This document shows positions 1-4,968 of a stretch of 7,112 bases of DNA, piece after piece. Positions within the stretch are counted from its first letter, which is position 1, and every line of letters begins with the position of its first letter. Source of the DNA: Oligoflexus sp. (GTDB lineage: Bacteria; Bdellovibrionota_B; Oligoflexia; Oligoflexales; Oligoflexaceae); assembly GCA_030151925.1 (NCBI GenBank), contig JASLCY010000344.1, positions 1 through 7,112 on the forward strand, in the 5' to 3' direction. A program made the position numbers and the translations under genes. The notes under the pieces are model-generated. The model saw only the letters and a list, made by a program, of their open reading frames with translations. It ran no database searches and was not told where the DNA came from.

Positions 1-610
1 TGCCGTTCAGGGTCCTGAGCGCGCGCACGGTAAAGTACTGGCAGCCGATGAAGGCATGGGACGAGGAGAGGAGCGCGAAGTACTTCAGGAGGAAGTTCCT
101 CACCATGGTCTTGATCGCGTTCGTATCGGAATACATCATGGTATCCGAATAGGGCGATTTCATGCGTTTGGTGAAGACGGTCTCGCCGAAGAGCGCTTCT
201 TCCGTAGCCTGGCTGACTTTCAGGAACGCATTGATATGCGCCCGCTCCTGGCTGGATTCGAGGTCGAGCATATCGCAGACCGAACGGAAGCCTTCGACCG
301 AATAGAGCGAGGCGGCGCAAGTCTGGTTAAAGTAGATGGTCGCGATTTCCGCGGAGATGATCTGCGAGTAATAGGCCACCCAGTAGAGATGGTTGAGGGC
401 GGTGCGCTGCCCGGCCGAGGCTTCATTCCAGAGCGGGGTCGCATAAAGCAGCGAGAATTGTTCGGGATTCCAGTAGGAAGCACGAGCCGCCTCGTCGTAG
501 ACGAAGGAATCGGCAAGCTGATCGAGGGCTTCGGTATTGTCTTGAGCCTTATTGCGCTTGTGATTGAGAGCTACTTTTCCTAAGGCTTTCGAGTTCTTAA
601 CTTCGATCAT
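1..610 (-). CDS. Partial AurF-like / ferritin-like diiron protein (N-terminal 203 residues)
   Basis: The minus frame stays open from an ATG at 610 to the window edge, so the C-terminus is missing. The protein is helical and rich in aromatic residues. After a polar N-terminus, a helix around residues 72-98 carries Glu88 (AYYSQIISAEIATI). A second helix carries Glu118 and an ExxH pair, Glu122/His125 (ESSQERAHINAF). A Glu followed about 34 residues later by ExxH is the first half of the metal site in ferritin-like diiron oxygenases such as AurF (p-aminobenzoate N-oxygenase). The second half of the site would lie mostly beyond the edge. Such enzymes activate O2 to oxidise amines or other small substrates; the substrate here is unknown. 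A GTG at 622 is in frame, but ATG 610 is preferred because a weak GGAA lies about 8 bases upstream of it. A good promoter precedes the gene (653/675). Ribonucleotide reductase R2-like or other ferritin-like families remain possible. The coding call is firm; the family call is tentative. Confidence 0.7.
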   Translation of the reverse strand, partial: MIEVKNSKALGKVALNHKRNKAQDNTEALDQLADSFVYDEAARASYWNPEQFSLLYATPLWNEASAGQRTALNHLYWVAYYSQIISAEIATIYFNQTCAASLYSVEGFRSVCDMLDLESSQERAHINAFLKVSQATEEALFGETVFTKRMKSPYSDTMMYSDTNAIKTMVRNFLLKYFALLSSSHAFIGCQYFTVRALRTLNG

Positions 611-647
611 GTGCCGTTCCACGAGGCGAGGGGTTAATAGACGCTGC

Positions 648-675
648 ATTATGCCTATTGTGCGCAGTTTGTCCA
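648..675 (-). promoter_or_regulatory. Probable sigma70 promoter for the diiron-like gene
   Basis: On the minus strand, a -35 box TGGACA (675-670, 5 of 6 consensus) and a -10 box CATAAT (653-648, 5 of 6) are separated by 16 bases. Transcription would start near 641, giving a leader of about 30 bases before the ATG at 610. The position and match quality make this the best promoter in the gap. It is a consensus match only. Confidence 0.5.
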
Positions 676-697
676 CTATAGTTTTTCATGACATAGT
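669..697 (+). promoter_or_regulatory. Candidate sigma70 promoter for the Mpo1-like/acyltransferase operon
   Basis: TTGTCC (669-674, 4 of 6) lies 17 bases before CATAGT (692-697, 4 of 6). Initiation would fall near 704, about 44 bases before the ATG at 748. Its -35 box overlaps the -35 box of the leftward promoter on the other strand, so the two may compete or share a regulator. The match is moderate. Confidence 0.35.
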
Positions 698-747
698 TGA
701 AAAGGCGTGTTAGGGTCCGGCTGCCTCGAACACAGCGGAGCCCATTC

Positions 748-1137
748 ATGAAAGAACTGCACTCATCGCCCGAGCTGGTGAATAACCAAGACCACTATGA
801 AGGCCTCACGGAATGGGAGGCTTTCGTGCTGAACCACACCAAAGCCGGCAATCACGTCCTGCATTTCATCAGCAGCCTCTGCTTCTTCGGGGCGCCGCTG
901 GTCGCGCTGTATACACGCAACCCTTATTATCTGATCCTGTTCTTCATCTCGGGCGGGATCGGCAGCCTCGGGCATTATCTCTTCCACGACGGTGTCGTGA
1001 CGGTTCGAAACGCGACCGTACGCTTCAAGTTCACCTTCTACGTCGTTCGCATGTTCTATCTGCTGGCTCTGGGGCTTTATGGGGACGCGATCCGCCAGGC
1101 CCATGAGAAACAACTGGCGAACGGAGCCCCAGGATGA
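748..1137 (+). CDS. Small membrane protein, Mpo1-like / DUF962 type
   Basis: This 129-residue protein has two hydrophobic stretches (about residues 38-55 and 60-75) and a third near 95-108. It carries a histidine pattern typical of the DUF962/Mpo1 family: His30 and His39 flanking Asn35 (NHTKAGNHVLHFI), then GHYLFH with His76 and His80. Yeast Mpo1 is an iron-dependent dioxygenase in alpha-oxidation of 2-hydroxy fatty acids at the ER membrane; bacterial homologues are mostly uncharacterised. The start at 748 is chosen because GGAG at 737-740 lies 7 bases upstream and because the longer frame back to a TTG at 697 would run through the promoter. The stop overlaps the next gene's start (ATGA), so the two genes are almost certainly co-transcribed and translationally coupled. 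The family call rests on short motifs, and a fatty acid hydroxylase-like protein of another family is the main alternative. Confidence 0.65.
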   Translation: MKELHSSPELVNNQDHYEGLTEWEAFVLNHTKAGNHVLHFISSLCFFGAPLVALYTRNPYYLILFFISGGIGSLGHYLFHDGVVTVRNATVRFKFTFYVVRMFYLLALGLYGDAIRQAHEKQLANGAPG

Positions 1138-1748
1138 GCCTCGGCGGCAAGATCATGAACCTTTTCCCAGCCGCGCATGCGGCCGCGATCGCCGCGAGCC
1201 TCTTCTGCGCCGTGCATGAACCGACGATCCTAAGCCTGGCGAGCGTGCCGGCGGCGACTTATCTCCTGCCGCTCATCCTCTACCGGGCGCACGGCGTTTT
1301 CTGGCCTTTGCAGGAAGGCGTTTATGATCTCGGGGCCAGTCGTTACAATCCGTGGTGGGGAACCTACAACCTGCAGCTCGTCTTCAACGCCCTGCCGGGG
1401 ATCGAACGTCTGCTGATGCTGATTCCGGGACTCTATCAGCTGTGGCTGAGGGCCTGGGGCTCGAAGATCGGCAAAGGTGCCTTCTTCGCGATCAATGTGG
1501 TGAATTTCGATCGTGGCCTGCTGGAGATCGGCGATGGGGTGGTGACCGGCGCGAACGTGATCTACTGCCCGCACGCGATCACGCCGAAAAACGGCAAGCA
1601 GGTCCTGATCATCGAAAAGATCCGGGTCGGAGCCGGCTCATTCGTGGGCGCGGAGACCAAACTCGGTCCGGGCGCGGTGGTCGAAGCAGGCAGCTTCGTC
1701 CCGTTTAATTCGATCGTCTCGAGGATCACGCCGAAAATCAATAAATGA
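1134..1748 (+). CDS. Left-handed beta-helix (hexapeptide) acyltransferase-like protein
   Basis: The protein has 204 residues. Residues 1-105 form a region with hydrophobic segments (about 13-50) and an aromatic-rich block (GASRYNPWWGTYN, 67-79; IPGLYQLWLRAWG, 97-109). The rest shows hexapeptide repeats of the left-handed parallel beta-helix: SKIGKGA (110-116), LEIGDGVVTGANV (130-142), then IRVGAGSFVGAETKLGPGAVVEAGSFV (163-189, in register). His147, in CPHAITPKNGK, sits in a loop where acyl/acetyltransferases of this fold often place a catalytic or substrate-binding His. The likely role is transfer of an acyl group from acyl-CoA or acyl-ACP, perhaps at the membrane; the acceptor is unknown. 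The start overlaps the upstream stop by four bases, and GGAG at 1123-1126 lies 7 bases before it. Its last 11 bases overlap the end of the convergent methyltransferase gene. The fold is confident; catalytic activity is inferred. Confidence 0.75.
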   Translation: MSLGGKIMNLFPAAHAAAIAASLFCAVHEPTILSLASVPAATYLLPLILYRAHGVFWPLQEGVYDLGASRYNPWWGTYNLQLVFNALPGIERLLMLIPGLYQLWLRAWGSKIGKGAFFAINVVNFDRGLLEIGDGVVTGANVIYCPHAITPKNGKQVLIIEKIRVGAGSFVGAETKLGPGAVVEAGSFVPFNSIVSRITPKINK

Positions 1749-2319
1749 ACGGGATCAATCTCTTCGTCTTAAGGCAGTATTCCGCATAACCCTCGAATCT
1801 CGAGGCGAGGAACTTCTCCTCCCGGATCATCGCCCTCACCATCTCCACATTGCAGGCCATCGCCAGGACCAGGATCGTAAAGGAGCCCGACATCAGCGCG
1901 AGCCCCAGCATGACGAGTATGTTCGCGCTGTAGATGGGATGCCGGACATAGGCGTAGGGGCCTTCGGTGATGATGCGGAGGGGCTCATAGGAATCAAAGT
2001 AGGGCGAGTAGTTGCGGCCGAGGGCGCGCATCGCGAAAACCAGGATAATCGTCGCGAAGGTCGCGAGGACGCATCCGACCGCCTCGATCCCGCTCGATTG
2101 CGGCCACCTCAGGAACCAGCCGGCATCCGACCAGAAACTCGAGAGCAGCGCTCCGTTCGCGGCGAGGAACATGATCTTCGACAGGACCGCGAAGCGGCTC
2201 TTGTTCTCAAAGCTCCGGCGCCCTGAACTGTAAACCTGCTTTCGATTGGCCCTGGTATAGACCACGATCCAAACGGCAACATTGAGCGCGTAGATCAAGG
2301 TTAAAACGGTCGGTGTCAT
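1738..2319 (-). CDS. Isoprenylcysteine carboxyl methyltransferase (ICMT/PEMT-like) family membrane methyltransferase
   Basis: This 193-residue integral membrane protein has hydrophobic segments near residues 5-21, 46-62, 78-97 and 132-157. The C-terminal half carries the family signature: GPYAYVRHPIYSANIL (120-135) with the RHP core (126-128), followed by REEKFL..RF...Y..Y (166-181). These are the SAM-binding and active-site elements of ICMT and of bacterial isoprenylcysteine-type and phospholipid methyltransferases. Bacteria lack prenylated CaaX proteins in most cases, so the substrate is probably a lipid or small hydrophobic molecule; it cannot be read from the sequence. The ATG at 2319 has AGAGGA (2331-2326) 6 bases upstream. 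The gene converges with the beta-helix acyltransferase gene, and the coding ends overlap by 11 bases with no room for a terminator between them. Confidence 0.85.
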   Translation of the reverse strand: MTPTVLTLIYALNVAVWIVVYTRANRKQVYSSGRRSFENKSRFAVLSKIMFLAANGALLSSFWSDAGWFLRWPQSSGIEAVGCVLATFATIILVFAMRALGRNYSPYFDSYEPLRIITEGPYAYVRHPIYSANILVMLGLALMSGSFTILVLAMACNVEMVRAMIREEKFLASRFEGYAEYCLKTKRLIPFIY

Positions 2320-2341
2320 AGGATGTCCTCTGCATGAGCCC

Positions 2342-2348
2342 CCTCCTT
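2342..2348 (-). promoter_or_regulatory. Strong Shine-Dalgarno not matched to the methyltransferase start
   Basis: AAGGAGG on the minus strand is the strongest ribosome-binding sequence in the window. It sits 6 bases before an ATG at 2335 that is out of frame with the methyltransferase. That ATG opens a 42-codon frame ending at 2207, inside the methyltransferase gene. The methyltransferase uses its own AGAGGA site. The strong site may load ribosomes onto the leader or translate a short overlapping peptide. Confidence 0.35.
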
Positions 2349-2372
2349 ATGTGGCCAAGCCATGAATGTCAA
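2346..2372 (-). promoter_or_regulatory. Candidate promoter for the methyltransferase gene
   Basis: A perfect TTGACA (2372-2367 on the minus strand) is followed after 15 bases by CATAAG (2351-2346), a 4 of 6 match to the -10 box. The spacing is short, which lowers confidence. Initiation near 2339 would leave a leader of about 20 bases. Confidence 0.3.
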
Positions 2373-2454
2373 TCGTCATCGCGGCCACCGTTTTGAGTAT
2401 CCTTTTTTTAATAGTGATATCGAATACATGGATTCCCATGAGCCCATTCCTCCC

Positions 2455-2460
2455 TATACT
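2455..2460 (+). promoter_or_regulatory. Candidate -10 box for the DUF4142 gene
   Basis: TATACT matches the sigma70 -10 consensus at 5 of 6 positions and lies about 83 bases before the ATG at 2543. No good -35 box is present at 16-18 bases; TTCCCA at 2434-2439 is 15 bases away. The rest of the 2320-2542 gap holds AT-rich sequence with no further recognisable element. Confidence 0.3.
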
Positions 2461-2542
2461 TTTTGGAGAAGTTTGGGGAAGGTTAGCCCTGCCATCCTAC
2501 GTTTTGAGATTGGCGTCAAACATGTATCAAGGAGTGCCCCCT

Positions 2543-3133
2543 ATGAAATTGCGTCCATCAGTTTTTGCATTGGCAGCGTCCAGCTTCATCTTCGCAAGCC
2601 AAGCTTTGAGCCAAGCGCCGGCACCAGCTACGACACCCACGCCAGCGGCACCGGCGCCGGCACCCGCGGCTTCGAACCTCACGGACGACCAAATCGCCGG
2701 CATCGTCTCGGCTGCGAACCAAGGCGAGATCGACGAGGCGAAAGTCGCGGTCAAACACACCAAGTCGAGCGGAGTGAAAGACTTCGCGAACATGATGATC
2801 AAGGAACACGGCGACGTGAAGAAGGATCTCAAGAAGTTGACCAAGGAAACCAAGCTCTCGACTTCCAGCAGCGACGAGAAAAAGAAGATCGAGGAAAACG
2901 GCAAGGCGAGCGTCGTGCGTTTGAAATCCCTGAAAGCCGCTGACTTCGACAAGGCTTATGTCGACGATCAGGTGAAGATGCACTCCGATCTCCTCAACAC
3001 GATCGACACGACCCTGCTGCCGACGGCCAAGAACGATCAGTTGAAGGCGCTCCTGACCAAGATCCGTCCCGCGGTCGCCGCGCATCTCGATAAAGCGAAG
3101 GCCCTCCAGGGTTCGCTCGGCTCACAAATGTGA
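2543..3133 (+). CDS. Secreted DUF4142 domain protein
   Basis: This is a 196-residue exported protein. Residues 1-21 are a Sec signal peptide (MKLRPS, then a hydrophobic core VFALAASSFIFA, then SQA), with likely cleavage after Ala21. A Pro/Ala-rich linker follows (about 25-44). The rest is a helical DUF4142 domain (PF13628): it opens with DDQIAGIVSAANQGEIDEA, continues with VKDFANMMIKEHGDVKKDL and ends with a helix containing AAHLDKAKAL. Conserved histidines on helices make a ferritin-like four-helix bundle likely for this family. Its function is not established, although members are often periplasmic. The start at 2543 has AAGGAG (2529-2534) 8 bases upstream and directly begins the signal peptide. 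The frame is open back to an ATG at 2366, but that extension would bury the signal peptide and overlap promoter-like sequence. The gene is followed by its own terminator and looks monocistronic. Confidence 0.88.
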   Translation: MKLRPSVFALAASSFIFASQALSQAPAPATTPTPAAPAPAPAASNLTDDQIAGIVSAANQGEIDEAKVAVKHTKSSGVKDFANMMIKEHGDVKKDLKKLTKETKLSTSSSDEKKKIEENGKASVVRLKSLKAADFDKAYVDDQVKMHSDLLNTIDTTLLPTAKNDQLKALLTKIRPAVAAHLDKAKALQGSLGSQM

Positions 3134-3160
3134 AAAAACGGGGCTTCGGCCCCTTTTTTT
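3133..3160 (+). terminator. Rho-independent terminator after the DUF4142 gene
   Basis: A five-pair GC stem, GGGGC (3140-3144) and GCCCC (3149-3153), closes a TTCG tetraloop (3145-3148) and is followed by seven T. The A run at 3133-3138 can pair with the T run, so it could also act on the minus strand. It begins at the stop codon of the DUF4142 gene. Confidence 0.93.
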
Positions 3161-3171
3161 ATGCGAGCTGA

Positions 3172-3200
3172 TTGATTTCCTCACGCCCATTCCCTACGCT
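3172..3200 (+). promoter_or_regulatory. Weak candidate promoter for the 104-residue orphan gene
   Basis: TTGATT (3172-3177) and TACGCT (3195-3200) are separated by 17 bases, just downstream of the terminator and about 44 bases before the ATG at 3244. The -10 box matches only three consensus positions. The gene needs its own promoter because the terminator isolates it from the DUF4142 gene. Confidence 0.25.
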
Positions 3201-3243
3201 GTTAGTGGTATTCATGGCTCAATAGCGGAAATGGGGAAAATCG

Positions 3244-3558
3244 ATGGCAGGCCGCTTTAAAGAAGGCTGGGTGTCGCAGCTCGAGGTTCTGGTCAAAGGA
3301 CGGGAGAATTCCAATGAGGTCGTCGATGATTCGGTGACGCCGGGGACGACTGTAGAAGTTCTGCATATTCAAACCGAGCAGGGCCTCGTAACCTTCAAAG
3401 TCCGGGCGGATACGACCTGCCGCTCGGTGACGGGCCTGCTCAGGCAGTTCGCGGAGCCTGGAACCAAGCTTCAGGTCATGCCGGGCCCCCGCGGAGGGCT
3501 GCGCCTCGGCGTGAACGGCAAGTACGATAACGATCTCAACATATTCGTGAAGAAGTAG
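3244..3558 (+). CDS. Hypothetical protein, 104 residues
   Basis: I do not recognise this family. The protein is soluble-looking, without a signal peptide or membrane segment, and has alternating hydrophobic residues suggestive of beta strands (TTVEVLHIQTEQGLVTFKVR, about residues 34-53; TKLQVMPGPRGGLRLGV, about 74-90). It ends NIFVKK. A single Cys (residue 59, TTCRS) is unlikely to bind metal alone. The coding call rests on the GGGGA ribosome-binding site at 3233-3237 (6 bases before ATG), GC-rich third positions like its neighbours, and neat placement between a terminator and a convergent stop only 6 bases away. A small beta-barrel domain is a guess from the pattern. Confidence 0.75.
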   Translation: MAGRFKEGWVSQLEVLVKGRENSNEVVDDSVTPGTTVEVLHIQTEQGLVTFKVRADTTCRSVTGLLRQFAEPGTKLQVMPGPRGGLRLGVNGKYDNDLNIFVKK

Positions 3559-3564
3559 GAAGGC

Positions 3565-4323
3565 TCAAGCCCGGAGGTTGCGCAGGTACTGGCGGGCGAT
3601 GATCCAAAGGACCCTGGTGTCCTTCGCATAACGTTTGGCGAGTCGGCCTGGTTCCTGGATCAGGCGGTAGACCCACTCCGTGCCCGTCTTCTGCATCCAG
3701 AGCGGGGCCCGGCTGACTTTTCCCGCGCAGAAGTCGATGGCCGCGCCGATGCCGAGGAAGAGGCCGTGCGTGAATCTCTCCCGATTCCTATAGATCCAGA
3801 GCTCCTGCTTCGGAGCGCCTAATCCCACGAACACGATATCCGCGCCGCTGGCCTTGATCCGGTCGATGATCCTCTGATTCTCGGCCGGATCCTTCTCGAA
3901 GCCGAAAGGCGGCGCATAACATCCGGCGACCACGAGGCCGGGATAGGCTTGCTCGAGTTTGGCCTTGGCGATCTCGGCGACGCCTTCGCCGGCGCCCAGC
4001 AAGTAGACCTTGTGCGCGGTGCGCGACGCGCGTTCGCAGAGGAGAGGCATGAGCTCGGCGCCGGTCACGCGTTCTTTGATCGGATGGCCGAGGAGCTTCG
4101 AGGCCCAGACCACCGGCATTCCGTCAGCCACGGTCAGCATCGCCTTGGAATAGACCTCGCGGAACTCGCTATTATCTTCCAGCATCACCAGGTGATCGCT
4201 GTTGGGGGTCACGACATAATTCACCGAAGGCAGGGCCGCGGCCGCGATCAGTTGATCCAGCGCCGTTTGCAGATCGATTCTATCGATCGTGGCATGACCG
4301 AGGGTGAAAGTTGGATTCTTCAT
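3565..4323 (-). CDS. WecG/TagA/CpsF family glycosyltransferase (GT26)
   Basis: The 252-residue length is typical for the family. Motifs run in order: VVTPNSDH (37-44), TVADGMPVVWASKLLG (64-79) with Asp67 at the position of the proposed catalytic base of TagA, ERVTGAEL (84-91), YLLGAGEG (107-114), and VGLGAPKQELWI (166-177). These belong to enzymes that add an N-acetyl-mannosamine-type sugar (ManNAc or ManNAcA) to an undecaprenyl-linked GlcNAc during synthesis of enterobacterial common antigen, teichoic acid linkage units or exopolysaccharide. The C-terminal basic helix (YRLIQEPGRLAKRY) matches the membrane-associating tail of the family. ATG 4323 is chosen because AAGGA (4336-4332) lies 8 bases upstream; a longer frame to 4440 would run into ybaK. 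It sits 46 bases behind ybaK with no terminator, so the two probably share a transcript. The exact sugar cannot be read from the sequence. Confidence 0.9.
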   Translation of the reverse strand: MKNPTFTLGHATIDRIDLQTALDQLIAAAALPSVNYVVTPNSDHLVMLEDNSEFREVYSKAMLTVADGMPVVWASKLLGHPIKERVTGAELMPLLCERASRTAHKVYLLGAGEGVAEIAKAKLEQAYPGLVVAGCYAPPFGFEKDPAENQRIIDRIKASGADIVFVGLGAPKQELWIYRNRERFTHGLFLGIGAAIDFCAGKVSRAPLWMQKTGTEWVYRLIQEPGRLAKRYAKDTRVLWIIARQYLRNLRA

Positions 4324-4369
4324 CAGACGGATCCTTCGTGAGAGCAGCTCGGGCCCAAAATTGCAGAAG

Positions 4370-4849
4370 TCAGGACCGAGTGGCGACCGTGACCAATGTC
4401 GGCGACAGCACCTTTTGCACGTCTTTGGGATCCATGCCAAGTAAAAAGCCTCTTTTTCCGCCGTTTATATAGATTCGCGGCAAGGCGAGTATGCTTTCCT
4501 CCATGTAGACCGCCATGGGGCGCTTCGTGCCGAAGGGAGACGTGCCTCCGACCTGATAACCCGAATAGCGGTCGGCTTTATCGGGGATGCAGGCCGTGAC
4601 CGTCTTTGCGCCGAGCACGCGCGCGAGCTCCTTGGTCGAGACCTGATAATCGCCGTGCATCAGGACGATGAACGGAACCTTCGCCTCGCTCTCCATGATC
4701 AAGGTCTTGATAACACTGTGCTCGTCGACTCCGAGCTCACGCGCGGAGACCTGAGTCCCGCCTCGCTCCTCATAATCGTAAAGATGGGGGGTAAAAGGCA
4801 CCTTCGCGGCCTGGAGCGTTCTAATCGCAAGGGTTACGGGCGTTTTCAC
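4370..4849 (-). CDS. ybaK: YbaK/EbsC-type aminoacyl-tRNA deacylase (Cys-tRNA(Pro) deacylase)
   Basis: This protein hydrolyses misacylated tRNA in the cytoplasm, classically Cys-tRNA(Pro) formed by prolyl-tRNA synthetase. Family features are VIKTLIM (46-52) with Lys48, equivalent to the catalytic Lys of E. coli YbaK; KELARVLGAK (73-82); GYQVGGTSPFGTKRPMAVYM (97-116), the GxxxGGxSPxG loop; and IYINGGKRGF (126-135). From the GTG at 4849 it has 159 residues, the same length as E. coli YbaK, and starts with KTPVTLAIRTLQAAKVPF, matching the usual start. GAGG (4862-4859) lies 9 bases upstream of that GTG. The frame is open to an ATG at 4927, but those 26 extra residues (MLLYLNWIDLK...) cover the divergent promoter and look non-coding. 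It is probably the first gene of a two-gene unit with the GT26 gene. Confidence 0.92.
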   Translation of the reverse strand: MKTPVTLAIRTLQAAKVPFTPHLYDYEERGGTQVSARELGVDEHSVIKTLIMESEAKVPFIVLMHGDYQVSTKELARVLGAKTVTACIPDKADRYSGYQVGGTSPFGTKRPMAVYMEESILALPRIYINGGKRGFLLGMDPKDVQKVLSPTLVTVATRS

Positions 4850-4858
4850 GGGATGAGG

Positions 4859-4862
4859 CCTC
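4859..4862 (-). promoter_or_regulatory. Ribosome-binding site that supports the GTG start of ybaK
   Basis: GAGG on the minus strand, 9 bases before GTG 4849. It decides between this start and the ATG at 4927, together with the family length of 159 residues. Confidence 0.5.
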
Positions 4863-4893
4863 GCTGCGTCGGGCGGTGGCGTCCACACGCCTA

Positions 4894-4922
4894 TCTTCAA
4901 GTCAATCCAATTAAGGTATAAT
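4894..4922 (+). promoter_or_regulatory. Sigma70 promoter for the GT2 glycosyltransferase gene
   Basis: A perfect -10 box TATAAT lies at 4917-4922. Its -35 region is poor: TCTTCA at 4894-4899 with 17-base spacing, or TTCAAG at 4896-4901 with 15. Initiation near 4930 gives a leader of about 40 bases before ATG 4969. The same AT-rich patch reads TATTAT on the minus strand (4923-4918) and could hold the -10 box of a leftward promoter for ybaK. Confidence 0.55.
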
Positions 4923-4968
4923 AACAAGCGACGGAACCTGAAGAACGAAAATTAACGCAGGACCTACT

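Noticed and set aside
56..583. Rightward open frame of 175 codons
   Set aside because: It is the antisense of the diiron-like gene; the leftward frame has the promoter, coherent helices and a metal-binding pattern, and stays open to the edge.
697..747. Longer N-terminus of the Mpo1-like protein from a TTG
   Set aside because: It would overlap the promoter region and adds an Arg-rich stretch not expected before the family domain; ATG 748 has a good GGAG site.
2366..2542. 59-codon in-frame extension of the DUF4142 protein with a hydrophobic start
   Set aside because: The internal ATG has AAGGAG and begins a classic signal peptide; the extension contains a candidate -10 box and no ribosome-binding site was seen for it.
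2618..2668. Repetitive GC-rich stretch resembling a tandem repeat
   Set aside because: It encodes the Pro/Ala linker of the DUF4142 protein; irregular units show it is codon-driven, not a DNA repeat element.
4324..4440. N-terminal extension of the GT26 protein with Cys/Arg-rich sequence
   Set aside because: It overlaps the end of ybaK, exceeds family length, and ATG 4323 has AAGGA at 8 bases.
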